64,000 nucleotides of DNA from Bacteroides fragilis (GCF_002849695.1 NZ_CP018937.1:4650001-4714000), one strand, 5' to 3'; shown: positions 40,905-50,772, counted from the stretch's first letter. Numbers and translations are program-made. The notes: a model not told the origin generated them from the letters alone.

Positions 40905-43403
40905 ATGGAAACTTTAAAAGAGAAATTCGAAGCCTTATCCCGTCAAGTCCGGGCATCCGGGAAACCTGCCGCCGCATGGTTCCCTCAGTTTACACCTGCT
41001 ACATTGCTGAATGCCGAAAACTGGTGGGAAGCACTTGCTGTATGTGAGTACGCATTGGATACACAGGAAGATGAAACGCTCACAGCTGACTTTTTTGAAC
41101 AGATATTCAGTGCATACGATTGTAATGTAGAGGTGGATCTTAATGAAGAAGAGTATGCTTATTGGTGGGAGAAGGTGATAAGTATATGCGATCGTGTAGC
41201 TGTATTTAACGGTGCCGGTTGGTCGCAGAAAGGTGCGCAATATTCAGAAGCCCGTTATGGGACACGTGATCTCAGTCTCTTATTTCCTTATTATGAGAAG
41301 GCGGCAGCTATGGGAAGTCCGGAAGCTGAGGCAACCGTTGCCTATTGGCGTTATATGGGCTTCTATTGTGAACAGGATAAAGCGGAAGGAGAGCGCCGCT
41401 TTGAGGCTCTGTCTTCACCCGAGGCTGTGTTATGGGGAAAATACTACCGGGCCTATGCCGAACAACACACCGGTAGTAAAGAGAAAGCTTTGCTTATGCG
41501 GAAAGAACTGCTTGGTGAACTCCCTGAAGGACACCGTCTGCGTGCTCATGTTTATGCCGCTATGGGCGATGCACTGGACGTAGAAGAAGGAAATGTGGCC
41601 GAAGAGGCAGCATGCTATGAGAAGTCTCTTGAACTTGTTCCTAATTTATATTCTCTCAAGAATCTGGCTACGCTCTATTTCCGTTATCCGGAACTTGGTA
41701 AAAAGAAAGAGCTGGCGTTTGAGTTATGGGAGAAAGCCTGGCATGCCGGTGTATGGTCTGCAGCCAATTTCCTGGGGTATAATTATCAGGAAGAAGAGTG
41801 GCTTGACATGCCTAAAGCCATTGAATGGTTGGAGAAGGGAATGCTTTACTGCGAATCGTATTGCGCCTATGAATTAGCTTTGATTTACCTTTATAATGAT
41901 GAGTATAAAAATGTAGAACGTGGTTTGATGTGCCTGCAGCGTTGCATTGACGATAATTATGTAGAGGCTTTTGAGACTCTTGCTAATATTTACTTTAACG
42001 GTGAATTGGTGGAAGAAGATATCCAACGTGCACGGCAGTTGCTGGAGAAAGCTATTGAATTGGGGTCCGGTAATGCGGCCTACCGTATCGGTTGGATGTA
42101 TGAACGCGGATTACTTTCCGAAGATCCGGATTACCTGAAAGCCATGGAGTATTATGAGAAGGCGGCATCTATGAATAATGCTGACGGATACTCCCGGGCG
42201 GCTCTTTATCTGGCTAACGGATACGCCGGTGTTACGGATCCTGAAAAGTCAAAAGCCTATTATGAAAAGGCTGCGGGGTTAGGTTCATGCTTTGCATTGG
42301 TAGAGTTAGGATTCTTATATGAAAATGGAGATGTGGTAGAACAGAATTATGGGAAAGCTTTCGAATTGTTTCAGAAAGCCGCTGAGGAGGAGTACCCTTA
42401 TGCGATGTATCGTGTAGGTCTTTATTTGGACAGAGGAATCATCGGTGAACCACACCCCGTAGAGGCATTCGCTTGGTATGAAAAGGCGGCCGGAAGGGGA
42501 GACGGAGATGCAATCTTTGCTCTCGGACGTTGCTATAAGAATGGGATTGGTACGGAAGAGAATCCGGATAAGGCTCTCGAATGGTTTGCTAAAGGGGCGG
42601 AGAACAACGAACCGCGTTGCCTTACGGAGTTAGGACTGGCTTATGAATATGGCAGTGGGGTAGAAGAGAACCCGCATCAGGCAGTTGAATATATGACCAA
42701 AGCGGCCGAACAAGATTATGGCTACGCTCAGTTTAAGATGGGAGATTACTATTTCTTTGGTTATGGCGCTTGTCCGGAAGATAATAAACAGGCTGTGGAG
42801 TGGTATGAGAAGGCGGTCGCCAATGATATTCCCTTAGCTATGCTGCGCATGGGTGAGTACTATCTCTATGACTATGACAAACTGAATGAATCGGAGAAGG
42901 CTTTCAACTACTTTAAAAAAGCTGCTGAGTCAGAATGTTATAACGAAGGGCTGGGAATCTGCTACGAGATGGGAATCGGGGTGGAGGACAATGAAACCGA
43001 GGCGTTTAAATATTACACGTTAGCTGCGGACAGTGGAAATGTCATGAGTATGTACCGCACCGGATTGTGTTATTACAATGGAGTCGGTGTAAAACAGAAT
43101 TATGCAGAAGCCTACCGTTGGTTTAATGATGCTGCCGGAAATGAGAATGTGGCTTCTTACTATTATTTAGGCAAAATGCTGATGTACGGTGAAGGTTGTG
43201 TGCCCGATGCGGAAACAGGTATTCAATGGCTGATGAAGGCTGCAGAGCATAACAGTGATAAAGCACAGTTCGAATTGGGTAATGCTTATCTGATGGGAAA
43301 CGGAGTAGAGGAAAATGATGAGATTGCCATGGAGTGGTTTGAGAAGGCTGCTGAGAATGGAAATGAGAAAGCCTTGAAGATTACAGGAAGAAGACAACGC
43401 TAA
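40905..43403 (+). CDS. Large Sel1-repeat protein
   Basis: 832 residues with no signal peptide. From about residue 120 to the end it consists of more than fifteen Sel1-like (TPR-type) repeats, each with the A-x-YWxEKAA-x(2)G-x(2)AxAxxxLGxxY pattern; examples are YEKAASMNNADGYSRAALYL, WFAKGAENNEPRCLTELGLA and WFEKAAENGNEKALKI. Such solenoids scaffold protein complexes. It is six bases upstream of an HSP90-like gene, with a helical-repeat protein after that, so the three are translated from one mRNA. This protein may act as a co-chaperone-like adaptor for the HSP90-like ATPase; that is inference. Confidence 0.9.
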   Translation: METLKEKFEALSRQVRASGKPAAAWFPQFTPATLLNAENWWEALAVCEYALDTQEDETLTADFFEQIFSAYDCNVEVDLNEEEYAYWWEKVISICDRVAVFNGAGWSQKGAQYSEARYGTRDLSLLFPYYEKAAAMGSPEAEATVAYWRYMGFYCEQDKAEGERRFEALSSPEAVLWGKYYRAYAEQHTGSKEKALLMRKELLGELPEGHRLRAHVYAAMGDALDVEEGNVAEEAACYEKSLELVPNLYSLKNLATLYFRYPELGKKKELAFELWEKAWHAGVWSAANFLGYNYQEEEWLDMPKAIEWLEKGMLYCESYCAYELALIYLYNDEYKNVERGLMCLQRCIDDNYVEAFETLANIYFNGELVEEDIQRARQLLEKAIELGSGNAAYRIGWMYERGLLSEDPDYLKAMEYYEKAASMNNADGYSRAALYLANGYAGVTDPEKSKAYYEKAAGLGSCFALVELGFLYENGDVVEQNYGKAFELFQKAAEEEYPYAMYRVGLYLDRGIIGEPHPVEAFAWYEKAAGRGDGDAIFALGRCYKNGIGTEENPDKALEWFAKGAENNEPRCLTELGLAYEYGSGVEENPHQAVEYMTKAAEQDYGYAQFKMGDYYFFGYGACPEDNKQAVEWYEKAVANDIPLAMLRMGEYYLYDYDKLNESEKAFNYFKKAAESECYNEGLGICYEMGIGVEDNETEAFKYYTLAADSGNVMSMYRTGLCYYNGVGVKQNYAEAYRWFNDAAGNENVASYYYLGKMLMYGEGCVPDAETGIQWLMKAAEHNSDKAQFELGNAYLMGNGVEENDEIAMEWFEKAAENGNEKALKITGRRQR

Positions 43404-43409
43404 AGTAAA

Positions 43410-45176
43410 ATGGAAAAAGAAGGTAATAATCTGTTTCAGGTCAATCTAAAAGGGATGATTGCCCTGTTATCAGAACATATTTATAGTAACCCGAATACCT
43501 TTGTCAGGGAGCTGTTGCAGAATTGTGTAGATGCTATTACCGCACTTCATAATATCGACGAAAGTTATGTCGGGCGTATTGATGTTTTTCTGAAAGAGGA
43601 CGGTTCGGTGGTCTTTCAGGACAATGGGATCGGCTTGAAAGAAGAGGAAGTCCATCGTTTTCTTACGGTTATTGGTGAAAGCTCGAAGAGAGATACCCCC
43701 TATGCAGACGATTTTATCGGTCGGTTCGGCATAGGCTTGCTGTCTTGTTTCGTGGTGACCAATGAAATTAGGGTAGAGAGCCGGTCGGCAATGGGAGGAA
43801 GCCCCGTCTGCTGGTGTGGAAAGGTGGATGGCACTTATCAGACCACTTTTCCCGAAGAAGAGTGGGCGATAGGTTCAAGGGTCGTGTTGTGCCCCAAAAG
43901 TGAGTGGACTCATTTGTTTGAGTATGAAGTGTTCAAGAAAATACTGATCAGTTATGGAGAGGTGTTGCCTTACCCGATTTATCTGCATCGTGGAGAGGAA
44001 GAAGAACTGGTTAATACCCCGTCACCGGTCTGGCTGAGTCCGAAAGCTACCCGAAAAGAGTTATTGGACTATGGGACGAAAGTTTTTCAGTCGTCTGCTC
44101 TTGATGTCTTTCGTATCCGTACAGAGAGCGGGCGGGTAGAAGGCGTACTCTACGTATTGCCTTATCGTACACAATTTTCTGTACGTAACTCGCATAAGGT
44201 GTATTTGAAGCGGATGTTGTTGAGTGAAGATGATTGTAACCTTTTGCCCTCATGGGCATTCTTCATTCGATGTTTGGTAAATGCCGACGGGCTCCTTTCT
44301 ACTGCGTCGCGCGAGTCGTTTGTCAGCAATGATTTATTGAAAGATGCCCGCAAAGAGATCGGGGTTGCTATTAAGGAGTATCTTCGAGGATTGGTGCAGA
44401 ACAATCGATCGGTGTTTGACAAAATACTGGATGTCCATCATTTCCATATTAAAGCCATAGCTTCGGAAGATAATGAACTGCTACGTTTGTTTATGGATTA
44501 CCTGCCCTTTGAAACGAACAGGGGAATACGAAGTTTCGGGAGCATCCGTTCGGCGGGGAATACCATTGGCTATACACGTAATCTGGAAGACTTCAGGCAA
44601 GTACGGAGAATAGCCGGTGCACAAGGCCGGTTGGTGATCAATGCTGCCTATACATTTGATGAAACGCTGTTAAAGAAGTATGCCCGTCTTAATCAGGAAC
44701 TGACTTTGGAGGAGATCTCACCCGCTCGTCTGTTGGAGCAGTTTGCTGAAGTGGAAGGTAACAAAGAACACCGGGCCTTTGAGGCAAAAGCCAGTGAGCT
44801 GTTGAAACGTTTTGGCTGTATCTGCCGCTTGAAACATTTTACACCGGTGGATACTCCGGTTATATTTGTGGCCGAAGAGAAAGAAGAGAACAGCAAAGTC
44901 GCCAATAATCCGTTGGCAGCAGTACTGGGTTCGGTAAATGCTAAAAAACGCTTACCGCCTACATTGACTTTCAATGCCGATAACGAGATGGTACAGACAT
45001 TACTGCAAATTCAAGGAGACAATAAACTGTTTCAGCATGTAGTGTGCATTCTTTATGTACAATCGCTGTTACAAGGCAAATATCCTGTAAACAGTGAGGA
45101 AATGGAACTTTTCAATCACTCTCTTTCTGAACTGATGACTACTAAAATGAATGATTTTATAAACTTCCTCAATTAA
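43410..45176 (+). CDS. HSP90-like (HtpG-related) ATPase protein
   Basis: 588 residues. The N-terminal GHKL ATPase domain is clear: FVRELLQNCVDAITAL near 32 (catalytic Glu and Asn), DNGIGLKEEEVHRFL near 71, SSKRD, and GRFGIGLLSCFVV near 106. The middle domain follows to about 370, including the GVLYVLPY and RMLLSEDDCNLLPSWAFFIR segments of HSP90. The C-terminal region is shorter and different from classical HtpG, so it is a diverged paralogue and not the housekeeping chaperone. It lies between a Sel1-repeat protein and a helical-repeat protein in one operon. Confidence 0.88.
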   Translation: MEKEGNNLFQVNLKGMIALLSEHIYSNPNTFVRELLQNCVDAITALHNIDESYVGRIDVFLKEDGSVVFQDNGIGLKEEEVHRFLTVIGESSKRDTPYADDFIGRFGIGLLSCFVVTNEIRVESRSAMGGSPVCWCGKVDGTYQTTFPEEEWAIGSRVVLCPKSEWTHLFEYEVFKKILISYGEVLPYPIYLHRGEEEELVNTPSPVWLSPKATRKELLDYGTKVFQSSALDVFRIRTESGRVEGVLYVLPYRTQFSVRNSHKVYLKRMLLSEDDCNLLPSWAFFIRCLVNADGLLSTASRESFVSNDLLKDARKEIGVAIKEYLRGLVQNNRSVFDKILDVHHFHIKAIASEDNELLRLFMDYLPFETNRGIRSFGSIRSAGNTIGYTRNLEDFRQVRRIAGAQGRLVINAAYTFDETLLKKYARLNQELTLEEISPARLLEQFAEVEGNKEHRAFEAKASELLKRFGCICRLKHFTPVDTPVIFVAEEKEENSKVANNPLAAVLGSVNAKKRLPPTLTFNADNEMVQTLLQIQGDNKLFQHVVCILYVQSLLQGKYPVNSEEMELFNHSLSELMTTKMNDFINFLN

Positions 45177-45184
45177 ACAAAAGT

Positions 45185-46264
45185 ATGAAATACACACTTG
45201 AGATACAAAAGCTACTGTTGCAGGCACAAAATGATAACCTGCATCCCCGTGAGAAAGCCAATCTACTGAAAGAGGCTGTTCGCATTGCAGATGAGAATGA
45301 AGATATACAATGGGCTGTAGAGATGAGGCTGGACCTTATCTATGAATTGAATCTCCTCTCGGCAGATGCTGAAGAGATCGCGGTGTTCTCTAAAATCCTG
45401 GACAACTATGAAAACCATAAGGATTTGATTAATGAGGATGATATCTTATGGAAATACAAATGGATATGGTCTTGTACCTTTGATCTTCCCAGTATACCGA
45501 TGGAGCAGGTGGAAGCGGTAGGTGAAGATTATAAAACCCGTATTTTGCGCAATGGTTATTCATTGCGTACATATTATCACCGGTTGTCTGTGGAATACAC
45601 TAAAATGAGGGAATATACGAAAGCCAAAGATTACATAGATAAGATGCTGGCGGAAAAGATGGATGACCTGACTTGTGAAGCTTGTGAGCTGAACTTCATG
45701 TTGGATTATTATCTTGAAACTGGACAGTTTGAAGAGGCCTATAATCGTGCGCAACCTTTAATTTCCAAGCAAATTTCTTGTTACGAAGCCAATCTGAGAG
45801 CTTATCTGAAATTGGCATATTATGCTTATAAAGCCGGGAAGCCGGAGATAGCGGCGGATATGCGTGCACGGGCCGAAGAAGCTTTGGCGGGAAGAGAAAA
45901 AGATGAATATCTGCTTCTTTATCTTGGGCTATTCATTGCCTATTATTTTATGACTGATCCGGACAGAGGCTGGGAGTATGTAGAACGTTGTATCCCATGG
46001 AGTCTGAATACTAATATGCAGAAAAGATACCGTTTCTCGTGTGATATGGTGGAGGCTCTAAACTACGAGCAGCGTGAAGAGGTCAGTCTGGCTTTACCGG
46101 AGGATTTTCCACTTTACCGGGTTGACGGAGTATATTCTGTGGCTGCGCTACGTAATTATTTTTATAGACAAGCGGATGAATTGGCAGGCTTGTATGATGC
46201 GCGTAACGGAAATAGCGGATATCAGGAACGATTATTTAATATCAATTTAATTGGCAACCTGTAG
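45185..46264 (+). CDS. Uncharacterised helical-repeat (TPR-like) protein
   Basis: 359 residues, no signal or membrane segment. It begins KYTLEIQKLLLQAQNDNLHP and is almost wholly helical, with TPR-like pairs such as EYTKAKDYIDKMLAEKMDDL and YLKLAYYAYKAGKPEIAADM. No catalytic motif is recognised. It starts eight bases after the HSP90-like gene. The three-gene set suggests a chaperone module with two repeat-protein partners. It does not match any family I can name with confidence. Confidence 0.8.
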   Translation: MKYTLEIQKLLLQAQNDNLHPREKANLLKEAVRIADENEDIQWAVEMRLDLIYELNLLSADAEEIAVFSKILDNYENHKDLINEDDILWKYKWIWSCTFDLPSIPMEQVEAVGEDYKTRILRNGYSLRTYYHRLSVEYTKMREYTKAKDYIDKMLAEKMDDLTCEACELNFMLDYYLETGQFEEAYNRAQPLISKQISCYEANLRAYLKLAYYAYKAGKPEIAADMRARAEEALAGREKDEYLLLYLGLFIAYYFMTDPDRGWEYVERCIPWSLNTNMQKRYRFSCDMVEALNYEQREEVSLALPEDFPLYRVDGVYSVAALRNYFYRQADELAGLYDARNGNSGYQERLFNINLIGNL

Positions 46265-46281
46265 ATTAATACGTATTTTTG
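46251..46281 (+). promoter_or_regulatory. Promoter of speA
   Basis: TTG (46251-46253), 20 bases, then TATTTTTG (46274-46281), an exact Bacteroides promoter form about 40 bases before the speA ATG. Its -33 element lies inside the last codons of the preceding gene. Confidence 0.7.
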
Positions 46282-46321
46282 CCGTCCAATTATTTATTAA
46301 AAACAACTGAATAACAGAAAA

Positions 46322-48214
46322 ATGAGAAAGTGGCGTATTGAAGATTCTGAAGAACTTTACAACATCACAGGTTGGGGGACTTCATACTTTGGTATTAATG
46401 ACAAAGGTCATGTTGTTGTTACACCGCGAAAAGATGGCGTAGCCGTCGATTTGAAAGAATTGGTCGACGAGTTGCAGTTGCGTGATGTGGCGGCTCCTAT
46501 GCTGGTGCGTTTTCCGGATATTCTGGACAACCGTATTGAAAAGACTGCCTATTGTTTTAAACAGGCATCCGAAGAGTATGGATACAAAGCCCAGAATTTT
46601 ATCATCTATCCGATTAAAGTGAATCAGATGCGCCCGGTTGTTGAAGAAATTATCAGCCATGGCAAGAAATTTAATTTGGGCCTTGAAGCCGGTTCCAAGC
46701 CCGAACTGCATGCAGTGATTGCTGTTAATACGGATTCTGACTCTCTTATTATCTGCAACGGCTATAAAGACGAAAGCTATATTGAGCTTGCTTTGCTGGC
46801 ACAGAAGATGGGTAAACGTATCTTTCTGGTAGTTGAAAAGATGAATGAGTTGAAGCTGATTGCCCGCATGGCAAAGCAGCTGAATGTACAGCCTAATATT
46901 GGTATCCGTATCAAATTGGCTTCTTCAGGAAGCGGAAAGTGGGAAGAGTCAGGAGGAGATGCCAGTAAGTTCGGACTGACTTCCAGTGAGTTGCTTGAGG
47001 CACTTGACTTTCTGGAAAGTAAAGGCATGAAGGATTGTCTGAAACTGATACACTTCCATATCGGAAGTCAGGTGACAAAGATACGCCGTATCAAGACAGC
47101 ATTGCGTGAAGCTTCTCAGTTCTATGTGCAGCTCCATGCGATGGGTTTCAAAGTGGAATTTGTTGATATTGGCGGTGGTCTTGGAGTTGATTATGACGGC
47201 ACCCGTTCGTCAAGTAGTGAGAGTAGTGTCAATTACTCTATTCAGGAGTATGTCAACGACTCTATTTCCACGTTAGTGGATGCCAGTGACAAAAACGGTA
47301 TTCCCCATCCCAATATTATCACTGAGAGTGGCAGGGCTCTGACTGCACACCACTCTGTCTTGATTTTTGAGGTACTTGAGACGGCTACTTTGCCGGAATG
47401 GGATGATGAAGAGGAGATTGCTCCGGATGCGCATGAACTGGTACAGGAACTTTATGGCATTTGGGATACATTGAATCAGAACAAGATGCTTGAAGCATGG
47501 CATGATGCCCAGCAGATACGTGAAGAGGCACTCGATCTGTTCAGCCATGGTATCGTAGACCTGAAGACACGTGCTCAGATAGAACGTCTTTACTGGTCTA
47601 TTACTCGTGAAATCAATCAAATTGCCGGTGGACTGAAACATGCTCCCGATGAATTCCGCGGATTGTCTAAATTGTTGGCTGATAAATATTTCTGTAACTT
47701 CTCACTTTTTCAGTCGCTTCCGGATTCTTGGGCGATCGACCAGATATTTCCGATTATGCCCATTCAGCGTTTGGATGAAAAACCGGACCGCTCGGCTACC
47801 TTGCAGGACATTACCTGTGATTCCGATGGAAAGATAGCCAATTTTATCTCTACCCGGAATGTAGCACATTATATGCCGGTACATAGCCTGAAGCAGAAAG
47901 AGCCTTACTATGTAGCGGTCTTTTTGGTAGGGGCTTATCAGGAAATTCTGGGAGATATGCATAATCTGTTTGGAGACACGAATGCGGTGCATGTTTCTGT
48001 CAATGAGAAGGGGTATAATATCGAACAGATTATTGACGGGGAAACGGTCGCAGAAGTGCTCGATTACGTGCAATATAACCCGAAAAAGCTGGTTCGTACT
48101 CTTGAAACATGGGTAACAAAATCTGTAAAAGAAGGGAAGATTTCTGTAGAAGAAGGAAAAGAGTTCCTTTCCAATTATCGTTCGGGCTTGTACGGATACA
48201 CATACCTTGAATAA
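46322..48214 (+). CDS. speA: Biosynthetic arginine decarboxylase
   Basis: 630 residues. SpeA decarboxylates arginine to agmatine, the first step of polyamine (spermidine) synthesis, using PLP and Mg. The PLP-binding Lys is in FIIYPIKVNQMRPVVEEI near 100, the glycine-rich phosphate region in VDIGGGLGVDYDG near 280, and the ESGRALTAHHSVLIFEVL segment near 335. The cofactor/substrate-contact region GAYQEILGDMHNLFGDTNAV is near 540. Length and motif order are those of the SpeA fold-III decarboxylases. It has its own promoter and is followed by argB, which supplies arginine synthesis. Confidence 0.96.
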   Translation: MRKWRIEDSEELYNITGWGTSYFGINDKGHVVVTPRKDGVAVDLKELVDELQLRDVAAPMLVRFPDILDNRIEKTAYCFKQASEEYGYKAQNFIIYPIKVNQMRPVVEEIISHGKKFNLGLEAGSKPELHAVIAVNTDSDSLIICNGYKDESYIELALLAQKMGKRIFLVVEKMNELKLIARMAKQLNVQPNIGIRIKLASSGSGKWEESGGDASKFGLTSSELLEALDFLESKGMKDCLKLIHFHIGSQVTKIRRIKTALREASQFYVQLHAMGFKVEFVDIGGGLGVDYDGTRSSSSESSVNYSIQEYVNDSISTLVDASDKNGIPHPNIITESGRALTAHHSVLIFEVLETATLPEWDDEEEIAPDAHELVQELYGIWDTLNQNKMLEAWHDAQQIREEALDLFSHGIVDLKTRAQIERLYWSITREINQIAGGLKHAPDEFRGLSKLLADKYFCNFSLFQSLPDSWAIDQIFPIMPIQRLDEKPDRSATLQDITCDSDGKIANFISTRNVAHYMPVHSLKQKEPYYVAVFLVGAYQEILGDMHNLFGDTNAVHVSVNEKGYNIEQIIDGETVAEVLDYVQYNPKKLVRTLETWVTKSVKEGKISVEEGKEFLSNYRSGLYGYTYLE

Positions 48215-48241
48215 ATAAAAAGAACTATCATTTTATAAATG

Positions 48242-48298
48242 ACGAGCTACAAGTTACGAATACTGCACATGATATCAGTCTCGTTTCTTGTAGCTCGT
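48242..48298. repeat. Inverted repeat between speA and argB
   Basis: ACGAGCTACAAG (48242-48253) is the exact reverse complement of CTTGTAGCTCGT (48287-48298), with a 33-base loop; a second weaker pair (GTTAC with GTAAC) lies beside it. It may end speA transcription or be a REP-like intergenic repeat. Confidence 0.55.
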
Positions 48299-48347
48299 GG
48301 CTTGTAACCTGATGGAGTATAAATCGTAATTTGTAAATAGAAAGAAT

Positions 48348-49121
48348 ATGAAGGAAAAACTGACAGTCATTAAAGTTGGTGGCAAAATCGTAGAAGAAGA
48401 AGCTACATTGAAGCAGTTACTGGATGATTTTGCTGCCATTGAAGGGCATAAGGTACTTGTTCATGGAGGGGGACGTTCGGCTACAAAGATAGCTGCTTTA
48501 CTGGGGATTGACAGTAAAATGGTCAATGGACGCCGTATAACCGATGCGGAGACACTGAAGGTTGTGACGATGGTCTATGGTGGGTTGGTAAACAAGAATA
48601 TTGTAGCCGGATTGCAAGCCCGTGGGGTCAATGCCCTGGGGCTGACCGGAGCGGATATGAATGTAATCCGTTCGATGAAGCGCCCCGTAAAAGAGGTCGA
48701 TTATGGATTTGTCGGGGATGTAGAGCAGGTAGATGCCACATTGCTTTCTGATTTGATTCATAAAGGAGTGGTTCCGGTGATGGCACCGTTGACGCATGAC
48801 GGACAAGGGAATATGCTGAATACGAATGCAGATACCATTGCCGGAGAGACAGCTAAAGCTCTTTCTGCCATTTTCGATGTGACCTTGGTTTACTGCTTTG
48901 AGAAGAAGGGGGTTCTTCGTGATGAAAACGATGATGAGAGTGTCATTTCTCAGATCAATCGTGCCGAGTTTGAACGATATATTGCCGAAGGCGTTATCCA
49001 GGGAGGCATGATACCGAAACTTGAGAATTCTTTTGAAGCAATAAATGCAGGTGTATCTGAGGTGATAATAACCTTAGCGTCAGCCATTCACAAAGGTGGA
49101 GGAACCCGGATAAAAAAATAA
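48348..49121 (+). CDS. argB: Acetylglutamate kinase
   Basis: 257 residues of the amino-acid kinase family. ArgB phosphorylates N-acetylglutamate in arginine synthesis. Motifs: TVIKVGGKIVEEE at 4-16, the substrate-binding VLVHGGGRSATKIAALLGI near 38, GRRITDAETLKVVTMVYGG near 62, the LNTNADTIAGETAKAL segment near 162, and GGMIPKLENSFEAINAG near 215. It is complete. Some Bacteroidetes use N-succinyl rather than N-acetyl intermediates in arginine synthesis, so the true substrate may be N-succinylglutamate. Confidence 0.93.
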   Translation: MKEKLTVIKVGGKIVEEEATLKQLLDDFAAIEGHKVLVHGGGRSATKIAALLGIDSKMVNGRRITDAETLKVVTMVYGGLVNKNIVAGLQARGVNALGLTGADMNVIRSMKRPVKEVDYGFVGDVEQVDATLLSDLIHKGVVPVMAPLTHDGQGNMLNTNADTIAGETAKALSAIFDVTLVYCFEKKGVLRDENDDESVISQINRAEFERYIAEGVIQGGMIPKLENSFEAINAGVSEVIITLASAIHKGGGTRIKK

Positions 49122-49182
49122 TTCAAAAAAAAGAGGAATACATCTGTAACTTTTCACCAACTCACCCGTCAACTTAATAGAG

Positions 49183-49692
49183 ATGCAAGAAATCAGCTTC
49201 CGAGACGACATATTGCCATTGAAAGATAAACTCTTTCGTTTGGCACTCCGAATCACCTTCGACAGGGCCGAAGCAGAGGATGTTGTTCAGGATACGATGA
49301 TTAGAGTGTGGAATAAACGTGAAGAGTGGACACAGTTCGGATCTATTGAGGCTTATTGCCTGACTGTGGCGAAGAATCTGGCCATAGACCGAAGCCAAAA
49401 GAAAGAAGCTCAAAATGTGGAACTCACACCGGAAATGGAGGAAGAATCCGAAGCATCCGGTCCTTATGATCAGTTGATTAATAAGGAACGAATGTCAATC
49501 ATCCATCGTCTGATTAACGAACTTCCTGAGAAGCAACGGCTTATTATGCAGTTGAGAGATATAGAAGGGGAAAGTTATAAAGAAATAGCGAAAATCTTGA
49601 ATCTGACAGAGGAACAGGTAAAAGTGAATCTTTTCAGAGCAAGACAAAAGGTAAAACAAAGGTATTTAGAGATTGATGAATATGGATTATAA
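49183..49692 (+). CDS. ECF-type RNA polymerase sigma factor
   Basis: 169 residues. Region 2 (about 12-80) has LFRLALRITFDRAEAEDVVQ, DTMIRVWNKREEW and AKNLAIDRSQKK. Region 4 (about 108-160) has INELPEKQRLIMQLRDIEGE, SYKEIAKILNLTEEQVKVNL and FRARQKVKQRY, the helix-turn-helix for the -35 element. An extracytoplasmic-function sigma factor. The next gene overlaps its end and looks like a membrane anti-sigma factor. The stress or signal it answers to is not shown by the sequence. Confidence 0.93.
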   Translation: MQEISFRDDILPLKDKLFRLALRITFDRAEAEDVVQDTMIRVWNKREEWTQFGSIEAYCLTVAKNLAIDRSQKKEAQNVELTPEMEEESEASGPYDQLINKERMSIIHRLINELPEKQRLIMQLRDIEGESYKEIAKILNLTEEQVKVNLFRARQKVKQRYLEIDEYGL

Positions 49693-50191
49693 GTATATAG
49701 AACAGCTTTTAGAGCGATACTGGCAATGTGAGACTTCTTTGGAAGAGGAATCGGAATTGCGGTCTTTCTTTTCGGAGGAAGAGGTACCCGCTCATTTGCT
49801 CCGTTACAAGGACTTGTTTGTTTATCAGGCAGTTCAACAGGAAGCAGGGCTGGGAGAAGACTTTGATGAACGTATTCTGGCTCAGGTAGAGGCACCTGTA
49901 GTAAAAGCAAAACGTCTGACGATGGTTGGAAGGTTTATGCCTTTGTTTAAGGCTGCCGCCGTGATTGCGTTGATTTTGTCATTGGGCAATGTAGCGCAAC
50001 ATACATTCTTTGCCGATGAGGCTTTGGATTATAATTATGATGCTTATAAGGACACATACGATGATCCCGAAGTGGCTTACAAACAAGTTTCTTCTGCTTT
50101 GATGATGGTGTCTGAAGGTATAAATAAATCACAGGATCAAATCGCCGGAGATAGTGTGAAGGTTGAATCGATTCGAGTGATGAAGGAATAA
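49676..50191 (+). CDS. Putative single-pass membrane anti-sigma factor
   Basis: About 171 residues; the ATGs at 49676 and 49682 are both possible, overlapping the sigma gene end. The N-terminal part (about 1-75) is acidic and helical (IEQLLERYWQCETSLEEESE, LRSFFSEEEVP), like Bacteroidales anti-sigma proteins. One membrane helix near 85-105 (MPLFKAAAVIALILSLGNVA) is followed by an acidic periplasmic tail (DYNYDAYKDTYDDPE). The layout right after an ECF sigma gene is the main evidence. It could bind and hold the sigma factor at the membrane. Confidence 0.75.
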   Translation: MNMDYKYIEQLLERYWQCETSLEEESELRSFFSEEEVPAHLLRYKDLFVYQAVQQEAGLGEDFDERILAQVEAPVVKAKRLTMVGRFMPLFKAAAVIALILSLGNVAQHTFFADEALDYNYDAYKDTYDDPEVAYKQVSSALMMVSEGINKSQDQIAGDSVKVESIRVMKE

Positions 50192-50195
50192 AATA

Positions 50196-50672
50196 ATGAA
50201 GAGCGTTCTTTTAATGTGCTGGATGGCATTGCTGTCTGTGGCTGTTTCGGCCCAGGACTTTGCTTCACGTTTTATGGCTGAACATAAGGCGGATTCTAAT
50301 CTGACTTGTGTTACGATCAGTCCGAAAATGATGGAGGAGATAATGAAGAGCGATGCTGAGAAAGATAAAGAGGTGCTGGATATGATCTCTAATCTCAAGA
50401 GTATGCAGGTGCTTACTTCTGATGTGGAAGGAAAAAAGTATTTTGATGCAGCTTTGAAGGTGGTTGAGAAGAATACCGGAAGGTTTGAATCGTTTCTTTC
50501 TTTTAAGGATAAATCTGAGAATTGTCAGATTATGGTTCGTAAAAAGAAGGATACAATTGTTGAACTGGTGATGCTGATGCACGAAAAGAATCATTTTGCT
50601 GTAATAAACTTTACCGGAAATATGAGTCCGGAGTTTATTGCACAGATAAAGAGACATTTTCATTTGCTTTAA
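50196..50672 (+). CDS. DUF4252 family exported protein
   Basis: 158 residues with a signal peptide (cleavage near 19, VSAQ). The mature part fits DUF4252: FASRFMAEHKADSNLTCVTI, NLKSMQVLTSD, and NHFAVINFTGNMSPEFIAQI at the end. Family function is unknown; in Bacteroidetes it is often encoded beside ECF sigma/anti-sigma genes, as here, five bases after the anti-sigma gene. Probably a periplasmic component or target of the sigma system. Confidence 0.85.
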   Translation: MKSVLLMCWMALLSVAVSAQDFASRFMAEHKADSNLTCVTISPKMMEEIMKSDAEKDKEVLDMISNLKSMQVLTSDVEGKKYFDAALKVVEKNTGRFESFLSFKDKSENCQIMVRKKKDTIVELVMLMHEKNHFAVINFTGNMSPEFIAQIKRHFHLL

Positions 50673-50772
50673 ACATATAATATAGTTAGTGTGCTTAATT
50701 AAAACAACTTTTTGATTTGAGGCTGTGAAGTTTCAATTCTCTCAATTTCAATAAAAAACTAACTAAATAAAT

